Assembly: GCA_030601485.1 (NCBI GenBank)
Contig: JAUVTO010000146.1
Location: 1-5,088 of the forward strand
Direction: 5' to 3'
Length of the DNA stretch: 5,088 bases
DNA from: Desulfobacterales bacterium
GTDB taxonomy: Bacteria; Desulfobacterota; Desulfobacteria; Desulfobacterales; UBA11574
The number at the start of each line of letters is the position of its first letter. Within the stretch, counting starts at the first letter, position 1. This document shows, one piece after another, positions 1-5,066 of the stretch. A model generated the notes under the pieces. The model did not search any database, had not been told where the DNA came from, and saw only the letters and a list, made by a program, of their open reading frames with translations. A program made the translations under genes and the position numbers.

Positions 1-829
1 CTTCCACGGCGCGCTCGTAATCCTGGCTTTTCTTAAACAAAACCCCCAGATAGGGAATGTCGCCTTTGATCAGGGTCGTGGGCTTAAAATCGGGATCGGA
101 TTTCAAGGCGCGTATCCAGTTGATCAGTTCCCGGGTTGCCGGCTTCTTTTCAACCCCATCAATTTTTCGCACTCTATAGAACGTTGTCACCACATTTTCC
201 ATGAGGTTCGAATCGATATCCGGGAAATGAACCCCTATGATTTTACGCATCATTTTGGGGTCCGGAAAGGCAATGTGATGAAAATTGCATCTTCCCAAAA
301 AGGGGTCGGACAGGTCTTTTTTGGCGTTTGACGTAATAATTATTACCGGACGATGCACAGATTTCATGGTTTTATCAATTTCGATAATATCAAACTCCAT
401 TTGATCGAGCACATCCAGCATATCATCCTGAAAATCAGTATCGGCCTTGTCGATTTCATCAATCAACAGCACGGTCCTTTGTTTGGAGGTAAAAGACTGC
501 CCGATCTTACCCATCTTTATATAATCTTCAATATTGCTGACATCCCGATGAGAATCGCCAAAACGGCTGTCGTTAAGGCGGGTCAGTGTGTCATACTGGT
601 ACAGGGCATCCACAAGCTTCATGCTTGATTTCACATTAAGGACAATCAGCGGCATGGCCAGACTCTCGGCAATGGAATGGGCCAGCATGGTTTTGCCGGT
701 ACCCGGCTCTCCTTTGAGAAGAAGCGGCATTTCAAGGGCCATGGAGACGTTAACGATGCTGGCCAGTTCATTATCCAGAACGTACCGGGTGGCCCCCGAA
801 AATTTTTTGTTCAAAATGTTTTTTTTCAT
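1..829 (-). CDS. MoxR-family AAA+ ATPase, C-terminus cut by the window edge
   Basis: Seen: an open frame read on the minus strand from ATG at 829-827 without a stop to the window edge, 276 codons, beginning MKKNILNKKFSGATRYVLD. Walker A is GEPGTGKT (residues 40-47) and Walker B is VLLIDEID (120-127). Sensor 1 is IIITSN (163-168). A probable arginine finger is R180 in DPFLGRC, and a sensor-2 segment PATRELINW covers 230-238. An AGAGG Shine-Dalgarno lies about 7 nt before the ATG, which supports this start. Known: MoxR ATPases are about 280-330 residues and act as chaperones that insert cofactors or activate partner complexes, usually with a von Willebrand factor A protein encoded next door. 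Inference: only a few residues are missing, and a VWA/CoxE-type gene may follow beyond position 1. The client is unknown. This gene is transcribed separately from the lipoprotein gene behind it, across a 453-bp gap. Confidence 0.9.
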   Translation of the reverse strand, partial: MKKNILNKKFSGATRYVLDNELASIVNVSMALEMPLLLKGEPGTGKTMLAHSIAESLAMPLIVLNVKSSMKLVDALYQYDTLTRLNDSRFGDSHRDVSNIEDYIKMGKIGQSFTSKQRTVLLIDEIDKADTDFQDDMLDVLDQMEFDIIEIDKTMKSVHRPVIIITSNAKKDLSDPFLGRCNFHHIAFPDPKMMRKIIGVHFPDIDSNLMENVVTTFYRVRKIDGVEKKPATRELINWIRALKSDPDFKPTTLIKGDIPYLGVLFKKSQDYERAVE

Positions 830-852
830 CTAACAACCTCTTTGCAAATGTA

Positions 853-972
853 AGCGTTCACATGTTCAGGGTTGTGAGGTGAACCGACAATTTCTGAACC
901 CTGATCTAATAATCAATTGTTAATTATTAACCGTTGTTTATTAACTATTATTTCCTGAACCCCTGAACGGCT
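853..972. repeat. 120-bp inverted-repeat element with GTTCA-rich ends
   Basis: The left arm at 853-871 reads AGCGTTCACATGTTCAGGG. The reverse complement of the right arm at 954-972 reads AGCCGTTCAGGGGTTCAGG. They agree at about 15 of 19 positions with one gap, including GTTCA followed by GTTCAGG in both. The interior is AT-rich and has a near-palindrome GTTAATTATTAAC at 919-931. There is no coding potential. It sits in the predicted 5' leader of the ATPase gene, so it could fold in the mRNA. It resembles the short dispersed GTTCA/TGAAC repeats seen in some deltaproteobacterial genomes; that resemblance is from memory. Confidence 0.55.
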
Positions 973-984
973 ACCCTTATTTTT

Positions 985-1013
985 ATAATATCGTTATTAG
1001 AGGACTTTTTCAA
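985..1013 (-). promoter_or_regulatory. Predicted sigma70-type promoter for the MoxR ATPase
   Basis: Reading the minus strand, a -35 box TTGAAA (1013-1008) is separated by exactly 17 bp from a -10 box TATTAT (990-985). Transcription would start near 978, giving a leader of about 150 nt before the ATPase ATG. That leader would contain the whole inverted repeat at 853-972. The box match and spacing are good, but the region is AT-rich, so a chance match is possible. Confidence 0.5.
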
Positions 1014-1028
1014 GGTCATTATTTTATG

Positions 1029-1077
1029 ATAACAGTTCACGGAATTTTTGAAATCCCAAATTCCAAACACTAATGAC
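1029..1077 (-). repeat. Truncated copy of the AT-rich element found at 3913-4136
   Basis: The plus strand here (GTTCACGG, then AATTTTTGAAATC, then CAAATTCCAA) matches the reverse complement of about 4088-4136, which reads GTTCACG, AATTTTTTTGAAATC, CAAATTCCAA. The agreement covers roughly 40 nt with small indels. Only one end of the element is present: after AATGACC at about 1077 the similarity stops and a different repeat begins. It is therefore a decayed or truncated second copy in opposite orientation, which shows that the element is dispersed. Confidence 0.6.
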
Positions 1078-1104
1078 CTAACCCGGACAAGCCGGAAAAG
1101 TTAC

Positions 1105-1216
1105 AAGTGAGCTAAAGTTTGAAGTGAACTAAAGTTAAGGAGTCGCCTTGCTCCGACTTTTATACAAATTGGCAGTATCCCTTAATTTTAGGCACTTTAG
1201 ATCACTTTAGGCACTT
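1105..1216. repeat. Imperfect inverted repeat built of AAGTGNNCTAAAGTT units
   Basis: The left arm (1105-1140) contains two 15-nt units, AAGTGAGCTAAAGTT (1105-1119) and AAGTGAACTAAAGTT (1122-1136), differing at one base with a 17-nt period, then AAGG. The right arm (1180-1216), read on the other strand, has AAGTGCCTAAAGT, GATCTAAAGT and GCCTAAAATTAAGG, so the arms pair imperfectly over about 36 nt. The centre holds a small hairpin, AGTCG (1141-1145) with CGACT (1154-1158), followed by four T. There is no open reading frame of note. It is probably a REP/MITE-like dispersed repeat; its function is unknown. Confidence 0.55.
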
Positions 1217-1223
1217 CACACTT

Positions 1224-1239
1224 AATTGTTTAAACAATT
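1224..1239. repeat. Perfect 16-bp AT palindrome between repeat mosaic and lipoprotein gene
   Basis: AATTGTTTAAACAATT is perfectly self-complementary, with T residues continuing to 1243 on the plus strand. It lies about 45 bp downstream of the lipoprotein stop. On the minus strand, where a terminator would be needed, no T-run follows and the stem has almost no GC, so it is a poor intrinsic terminator. It could be a protein-binding site or the edge of the neighbouring repeat. Confidence 0.35.
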
Positions 1240-1282
1240 TTTTGCCACAAAATACACAAAAATTATTACTAAGAAATAAGCG

Positions 1283-1900
1283 CTACAGCTCTGCCTGTTG
1301 AAACAGTTTGCGAAAATCAAGATTATTGACCAAGTCTGTAAAGATTTCTCCCAGAACCTTTTCCACATCACCCTGAGAAAGCAGTTTGTATCGTTTTGCA
1401 TTGCCGCTGATTGTCTCTCTGGCGAGAAGCCGGTTCTCTTTTATGAGCCGGGCTTCATAACTGATTTCGGCAACCCATTTTCGATCAGCCAGATCCAGAA
1501 GAAATTTTTTGAGATCGATTTCAATGACCGGTTCTGTTTCTTTCTGTTCCGTTAAAATTTCTATTCCCATATTTTCAAGCCGTCTCGAAAATGCCGCCTC
1601 GAAAAGGGACGGAAGGTAAAATGCGCCGACCACATAGTCCTTTTTTTCCCCTTTGGATATAGAAAATAAAAAAAGGCCGGTAAAGCTTTTAAATTTGGTC
1701 TTGGCTTTTTCACCAAAAATAGCTTTATCGGATCGCATATCCTTTATTTCAAGGAACACTTTCTTACCCTTGAGGTCATACGACGATAACGGGAGCCGGT
1801 AGTTAACATTAATGTAAGATTTTGTGGCACAGGCAAGAACCAAAACACCAATAAGCATAACCGGAAATAACAACAAAGAATTATGAAATGTTTTTTTCAT
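1283..1900 (-). CDS. Small secreted lipoprotein, YajG-like in layout
   Basis: Seen: 205 residues. The N-terminus has a lysine pair, a hydrophobic core (about residues 9-22) and a lipobox VLAC with the lipidated cysteine at 24. The residue after it is alanine, with no aspartate retention signal, so outer-membrane sorting is likely. GGAGG at 1913-1909, 8 nt before the ATG, fixes the start. The mature part has a strand-like segment KVFLEIKDMRSDKAIFGEKA, a middle helix (LFEAAFSRRLENMGIEI) and a second strand-rich half (EPVIEIDLKKFLL, then AEISYEARLI). Known: YajG-type lipoproteins share this plan, with an N-terminal strand ending in D-R, then a helix, then a second domain; their function is not established. 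Inference: membership is suggested by pattern only. The gene is divergent from the downstream operon, and no convincing own promoter was found. Confidence 0.8.
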   Translation of the reverse strand: MKKTFHNSLLLFPVMLIGVLVLACATKSYINVNYRLPLSSYDLKGKKVFLEIKDMRSDKAIFGEKAKTKFKSFTGLFLFSISKGEKKDYVVGAFYLPSLFEAAFSRRLENMGIEILTEQKETEPVIEIDLKKFLLDLADRKWVAEISYEARLIKENRLLARETISGNAKRYKLLSQGDVEKVLGEIFTDLVNNLDFRKLFQQAEL

Positions 1901-1978
1901 TGATAGAACCTCCGTAGTTTTTTATTAAACCGTTAGCAGAATAATCACCACTTGCCAATAGTAGGTTTTATGTTAAAG

Positions 1979-1996
1979 AAAAAGTCTTGACTTTTT
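1979..1996. promoter_or_regulatory. Perfect palindrome over the -35 box of the ahbB operon, possible operator
   Basis: The sequence is AAAAAGTC, TT, GACTTTTT: two perfect 8-bp arms with a 2-bp centre. It covers the -35 box TTGACT (1987-1992) and lies between two divergent genes, so a repressor bound here would block the operon promoter. A and T runs make part of the symmetry cheap; the informative core is AGTC-TT-GACT. No regulator gene is visible in the window unless the AhbB-like protein itself binds DNA. Confidence 0.35.
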
Positions 1997-2016
1997 TTTA
2001 TTCAGACTCTTATATC
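1987..2016 (+). promoter_or_regulatory. Predicted promoter of the ahbB-like/radical SAM operon, apparently leaderless
   Basis: The -35 box TTGACT (1987-1992) and the -10 box TATATC (2011-2016) are separated by 18 bp; TTATAT at 2010-2015 would give 17 bp. A start six or seven bases after the -10 box falls at about 2022-2024, on the ATG itself. No Shine-Dalgarno sequence is visible before the ATG, which fits a leaderless transcript. Confidence 0.5.
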
Positions 2017-2021
2017 GCCAT

Positions 2022-2504
2022 ATGCTGACAGAACTTGAAAATGGAATCATTGCGTTAATTCAGGGTGATATCCCCATCACTCAGCGCCCATATCTCGAAA
2101 TGGCAAAAAAACTCGGGATTTCCGAAAAGACCCTTCTTGAATACTTGAAAGATCTTTGTGACAAAGGGGTGATGCGGCGATTTGGTGCAACAATATATCA
2201 TCAGAAAGCAGGGTTTCAGGCAAATGCCATGGTGGCATGGAAGGTTGATGAAAACCGCGTTGATGAAGCCGGAGAAAAGATGGCTTCTTTTAAGGAGGTT
2301 TCACACTGTTACCGGCGAAATCCAACCGGCGATTGGCCGTATAATCTTTATACAATGATTCATGCCAAAGATGAAGAATCCTGCCATGAAATTGCCCGTA
2401 ATATTTCCATGGAAACCTCAATCAACACCTACACCCTTCTCTTCAGCCGTAAAGAGTTGAAAAAGACTTCCATGAAATATTTTCCAACGGATGATGACGA
2501 CTAA
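2022..2504 (+). CDS. ahbB: Siroheme decarboxylase subunit, AhbB-like (Lrp/AsnC fold)
   Basis: Known role: AhbA/AhbB remove the two acetate carboxyl groups of siroheme to give 12,18-didecarboxysiroheme, the first dedicated step of the alternative heme pathway in sulfate reducers and archaea. The same fold occurs in NirD/L/G/H of heme d1 synthesis. Seen: 160 residues. A winged-helix Lrp/AsnC-like domain (about 5-57) ends with the characteristic GVMRRFGATIYHQKAGF. An AsnC-like alpha/beta domain follows from about 67, with HCYRRNPTGDWPYNL (95-109), YTMIHA (110-115) and FSRKELKK (141-148). The histidines, arginines and tryptophan there are the residues expected to line the tetrapyrrole site. The C-terminus is acidic (four D). 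The start MLTELE fits the family pattern as I know it. The gene is the first of two; the second starts 8 bp later. Automated annotation often calls such proteins AsnC regulators. A, B or paralogue assignment is less certain than the family. Confidence 0.82.
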   Translation: MLTELENGIIALIQGDIPITQRPYLEMAKKLGISEKTLLEYLKDLCDKGVMRRFGATIYHQKAGFQANAMVAWKVDENRVDEAGEKMASFKEVSHCYRRNPTGDWPYNLYTMIHAKDEESCHEIARNISMETSINTYTLLFSRKELKKTSMKYFPTDDDD

Positions 2505-2512
2505 CCCTTTCC

Positions 2513-3853
2513 GTGAAACGTGACACCCCACATATCCTTCTGGTAAATCCCTGGATACATGATTTTGCTGCTTATGATTTCTGGGCCAAGCCTCTGGGGC
2601 TTCTCACCCTTGCATCCATACTCCGGCACCACGGGTTTAACATTACCTATTTAGACTGCCTGGACCGTTTCCATGCAAAAGCGCCTCAAACCGATCCTTA
2701 TGCCAGACACGGCCGGGGGCCTTATTTAAAAACTAACATTCCAAAACCTGGCGGATTGGAAGACATCCCCCGGAACTTTTCAAGATACGGAATCAAAAAA
2801 AAGTGGTTCAGGGAAGATCTTCTTGCCATACAAAAGCCTGATCTGGTGTTAGTAACCTCCATGATGACTTACTGGTATACGGGAGTTGCGGAAACCATTG
2901 GTGTCATAAAAGAAATCTTCCCTGATGTGACCATTGTTCTTGGGGGTATTTATGCCAGTCTCTGTCATGAGCATGCGCTGAACTGTTCCGGCGCTCACCG
3001 GATACAAACAGGACCCGGCGAAGAACATATTCTCAAACTGGTCGGTGAGCATACCGGGTTTTCCGTGACCGCAACGTTTGACCCTGATGATCTTGACACC
3101 TATCCCTATCCGGCATTGGATCTTCAGAGAAAAATTGCCTATATTCCGCTGCAAACTTCCAAAGGATGTCCGTTTGCCTGTAAATACTGTGCCACACATT
3201 TTTTAAATCCAAAAAGAATGGTGCGAAATCCCGAATCTGTTGTAGAAGAAATAAAATACCGGCATGAAAAATATAAAGTAAAAGATTTTGTATTTTACGA
3301 CGATGCATTACTGGTGGATGCAGAAAAACATGCGGTCCCCATGTTCGAAGGGATAATAAATGCCGGCCTTAAGGTCCGTTTCCACACACCCAATGCGGTC
3401 CATATCCGTGAAATTTCAAAACAGACCGCCCGGTTGATGTTTCGCGCGGGCTTCAAAACCCTGCGTCTGGGACTGGAAACTACATCTGTGGATATTCGGA
3501 ATGAATTAGACAAAAAGGTAACGGTATCAGAATTTGTAAGGGCGGTAACCTGCCTGAGGGAGGCGGGCTTTGATAAGCGCATGATGGGGGTATACCTGCT
3601 GGCAGGTCTGCCGGGGCAACAGATCAAATCCATTGAGCATTCCATCCAAACCGTCAGACGAACCGGCGCAACCCCAGTTCTGGCCTATTATTCTCCCATT
3701 CCCAAAACAGCGCTGTGGGGCCGGGCCGTTGCCGCCTCACGCTACAATCTTGAATCAGACCCCTTGTTTACAAACAACGCCATCTTGCCTTGCCGGAATG
3801 AACCCTTTTCATGGCAAACCATTTCTCACCTTAAAAAACTGGCGGCAAAATAA
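2513..3853 (+). CDS. Radical SAM protein with cobalamin-binding-type N-terminal domain, function unknown
   Basis: Seen: 446 residues starting at GTG. An in-frame TGA at 2495 rules out a start further upstream, and no Shine-Dalgarno is obvious, so translational coupling to the preceding gene (stop at 2504) is likely. Residues 7-180 look like a Rossmann-type B12-binding domain: HILLVNP (7-13), KPLGLLTLASILRHHGF, DLVLVTS (110-116), IVLGGIYAS (141-149), TGPGEE (166-171). The classic DxHxxG cobalamin motif is absent. The radical SAM cluster motif CPFACKYC has C219, C223 and C226. Further core segments are FVFYDDALL (259-267), LRLGLET (317-323) and LLAGLPGQ (362-369). Known: such proteins use SAM and a 4Fe-4S cluster, some with cobalamin, for methylation, cyclisation or other difficult steps (BchE, for example). 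Inference: being co-transcribed with an AhbB-like subunit, it may act on a tetrapyrrole, but it is not a standard AhbC or AhbD, which lack the N-terminal domain. Confidence 0.85.
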   Translation: MKRDTPHILLVNPWIHDFAAYDFWAKPLGLLTLASILRHHGFNITYLDCLDRFHAKAPQTDPYARHGRGPYLKTNIPKPGGLEDIPRNFSRYGIKKKWFREDLLAIQKPDLVLVTSMMTYWYTGVAETIGVIKEIFPDVTIVLGGIYASLCHEHALNCSGAHRIQTGPGEEHILKLVGEHTGFSVTATFDPDDLDTYPYPALDLQRKIAYIPLQTSKGCPFACKYCATHFLNPKRMVRNPESVVEEIKYRHEKYKVKDFVFYDDALLVDAEKHAVPMFEGIINAGLKVRFHTPNAVHIREISKQTARLMFRAGFKTLRLGLETTSVDIRNELDKKVTVSEFVRAVTCLREAGFDKRMMGVYLLAGLPGQQIKSIEHSIQTVRRTGATPVLAYYSPIPKTALWGRAVAASRYNLESDPLFTNNAILPCRNEPFSWQTISHLKKLAAK

Positions 3854-3912
3854 AAATCCTGGCCCAGCCCACGGCCCGGAGGGAGTACCAAGTTTTCAAT
3901 GTAACAATAAAC

Positions 3913-4136
3913 GTATCCGTTCACGGAGTAGTTGAGTTAGTAGAAATTTCAAATAACAAATCCTAAATAACAAATAAATTTCAATGACCAAAATTCAAAA
4001 TCCCAAACAAAAAAACAATCGCTTTGAACCGGTTTGGAATTTGGAGTTTGAGATTTGTTTGGAATTTGATGCTTGAGATTTATTTGGAATTTGATGCTTG
4101 GAATTTGAGATTTCAAAAAAATTCGTGAACGGTTAC
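3913..4136. mobile_element. MITE-like AT-rich repeat element, about 224 bp, with 13-bp terminal inverted repeats
   Basis: Left end GTATCCGTTCACG (3913-3925) and the reverse complement of the right end GTAACCGTTCACG (4124-4136) match at 12 of 13 positions. Inside, the left half is rich in AAATAACAAAT and AAATTCAAAATCCCAAA, and the right half in TTTGGAATTTG, so the halves are loosely complementary around a centre with AACCGGTT (4027-4034). The right half has a tandem 25-nt unit at 4058-4082 and 4083-4107, sharing TTTGGAATTTGATGCTTG exactly. No transposase is present. A partial second copy lies at 1029-1077. No clear target-site duplication is visible. It fills most of the 300-bp gap between two convergent genes. 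Confidence 0.55.
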
Positions 4137-4157
4137 AAATAAACATTCAACCGTCAC
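4115..4157 (-). terminator. Intrinsic terminator of the DHH phosphoesterase gene, partly made from the repeat element end
   Basis: On the minus strand GTGACGGTT (4157-4149) pairs with AACCGTTCAC (4134-4125), giving nine base pairs with one bulged T and a 14-nt loop. After GAA there is a run of seven T (4121-4115). The stem includes the gene's TGA stop codon, and its distal arm is the terminal inverted repeat of the element at 3913-4136. The long loop and the 3-nt gap before the T-run make it moderate rather than strong. Confidence 0.5.
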
Positions 4158-5050
4158 TCTTCATTATCTTCATTCTTTAACAAAATATCGATAATTTTAG
4201 GAATATAGTCATCCGCCTTGCTGGCTGCGAACCTGCATGACGCTGCTCCACGGTGCCCGCCGCCTTCAAACCTTGAAAGCATCAGTCCGACATTCACATG
4301 GCAATTTCGATTAAAAATACTATGCCCCACACTGACGGCGACTTTTTCTTTGTCACCATTATCATAACGAATTTTAACACTCACGATCGCCTCGGGAAAC
4401 AACGAATAGACCAGGAAACGATTTCCGACCGGTGTTTTATCAAATGAACGAAAATCCGTAATGGATACGTGTTGGATGAGTTTGGTATTTTCTTTTAAAA
4501 TTTGTTTATATGTCTTATTCATTTCAACAACCGCATCACAGTGTGCCTTTACTTCCGGGTCTTGAAGAACCCTTTGGATGTCGAATTTCCTGAGCAGATC
4601 CACAAGCCGGTTCCAGTAACGTTCGTTATGTTCATCACAGCCCAAAATCGTCATGGAAAGCAGAACATAACCGTAATTTTCCGGATGCAGCACCTCATCC
4701 AAAGATAAATCCGCAGAATCGATTTTGTCTGTTTCTTTGATTAATTCTCTGTAATCGAGTTTAAATCTTTCTTTATAATATTCAAAAATGATGCCCGCCG
4801 CTGAAGGGGCAATTTTAAAAGAGCCGTTAAACGGTTTATGGATTTCGTTCGTATGATGATGATCGAACCACAGCGTACACCGGTCGTCATAAGGCAGGTT
4901 TGCAATAATATCGCCCTCATGAATATCAACCAGCCCTTTTTGCATGTCATTGGGCTCGACCCATTTCACAGGTTTTTTTATATTTTCCGCTTCATAAAGA
5001 AGCGCGGCGCATACAACACCGTCAAAATCCGGTCTGGTGACAATTCGCAT
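4154..5050 (-). CDS. DHH/DHHA1-family phosphoesterase (exopolyphosphatase- or NrnA-like)
   Basis: Seen: 298 residues. Motif I is RPDFDG with D8 and D10. Motif II region is ANLPYDD (50-56). The DHH motif is WFDHHHTNE (61-69, D63-H64-H65). Motif IV is ETDKIDSAD (106-114, D108). The DHHA1 substrate-binding signature GGGHRGAA (263-270) is near the C-terminus. AGGAG 8 nt before the ATG supports the start, and motif I at residue 8 is where the family expects it. Known: these are Mn-dependent phosphodiesterases or phosphatases acting on nanoRNA, pAp, cyclic dinucleotide products or polyphosphate; the aspartates and histidines bind two metals. Inference: a soluble cytoplasmic enzyme with all catalytic motifs intact. 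The length is slightly short of NrnA, and the substrate cannot be read from sequence. It is convergent with the radical SAM operon and appears monocistronic in view. Confidence 0.88.
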   Translation of the reverse strand: MRIVTRPDFDGVVCAALLYEAENIKKPVKWVEPNDMQKGLVDIHEGDIIANLPYDDRCTLWFDHHHTNEIHKPFNGSFKIAPSAAGIIFEYYKERFKLDYRELIKETDKIDSADLSLDEVLHPENYGYVLLSMTILGCDEHNERYWNRLVDLLRKFDIQRVLQDPEVKAHCDAVVEMNKTYKQILKENTKLIQHVSITDFRSFDKTPVGNRFLVYSLFPEAIVSVKIRYDNGDKEKVAVSVGHSIFNRNCHVNVGLMLSRFEGGGHRGAASCRFAASKADDYIPKIIDILLKNEDNEE

Positions 5051-5066
5051 CTTACGAACTCCTGTT

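Noticed and set aside
353..833. Plus-strand open frames opposite the MoxR ATPase
   Set aside because: They are antisense shadows; the minus-strand frame carries Walker A, Walker B, sensor and arginine-finger motifs across the same bases.
1139..1160. Hairpin AGTCG/CGACT followed by TTTT as a plus-strand terminator
   Set aside because: The stem is only five pairs, the T-run is short, and no plus-strand gene ends upstream; it is better explained as the centre of the inverted repeat.
2022..2504. Reading the first operon gene simply as an AsnC/Lrp transcription regulator
   Set aside because: The HCYRRNPTGDWPYNL and FSRKELKK segments are those of the siroheme decarboxylase branch rather than amino-acid-responsive Lrp proteins. 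A secondary DNA-binding role is not excluded.
2849..3645. Three minus-strand open frames opposite the radical SAM gene
   Set aside because: They overlap one another and lie opposite a frame with the intact CxxxCxxC core; no domain or ribosome-binding site supports them.
3854..3912. Possible GC-rich terminator after the radical SAM gene
   Set aside because: The GGCCC repeats here do not form a clean stem and no T-run follows, so no terminator is called for the operon.
3951..4110. Possible CRISPR-like array from the recurring AT-rich units
   Set aside because: The units are degenerate, overlap without unique spacers and are arranged as inverted halves; only one 25-nt tandem pair is present.
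3949..4146. A 65-codon minus-strand open frame rich in Q-I-P-N, S-K-F-Q type segments
   Set aside because: It lies entirely within the AT-rich repeat element and reflects translated AAATTCCAAA-type repeats; it has no ribosome-binding site or recognisable domain. Such frames are a known source of false hypothetical proteins.
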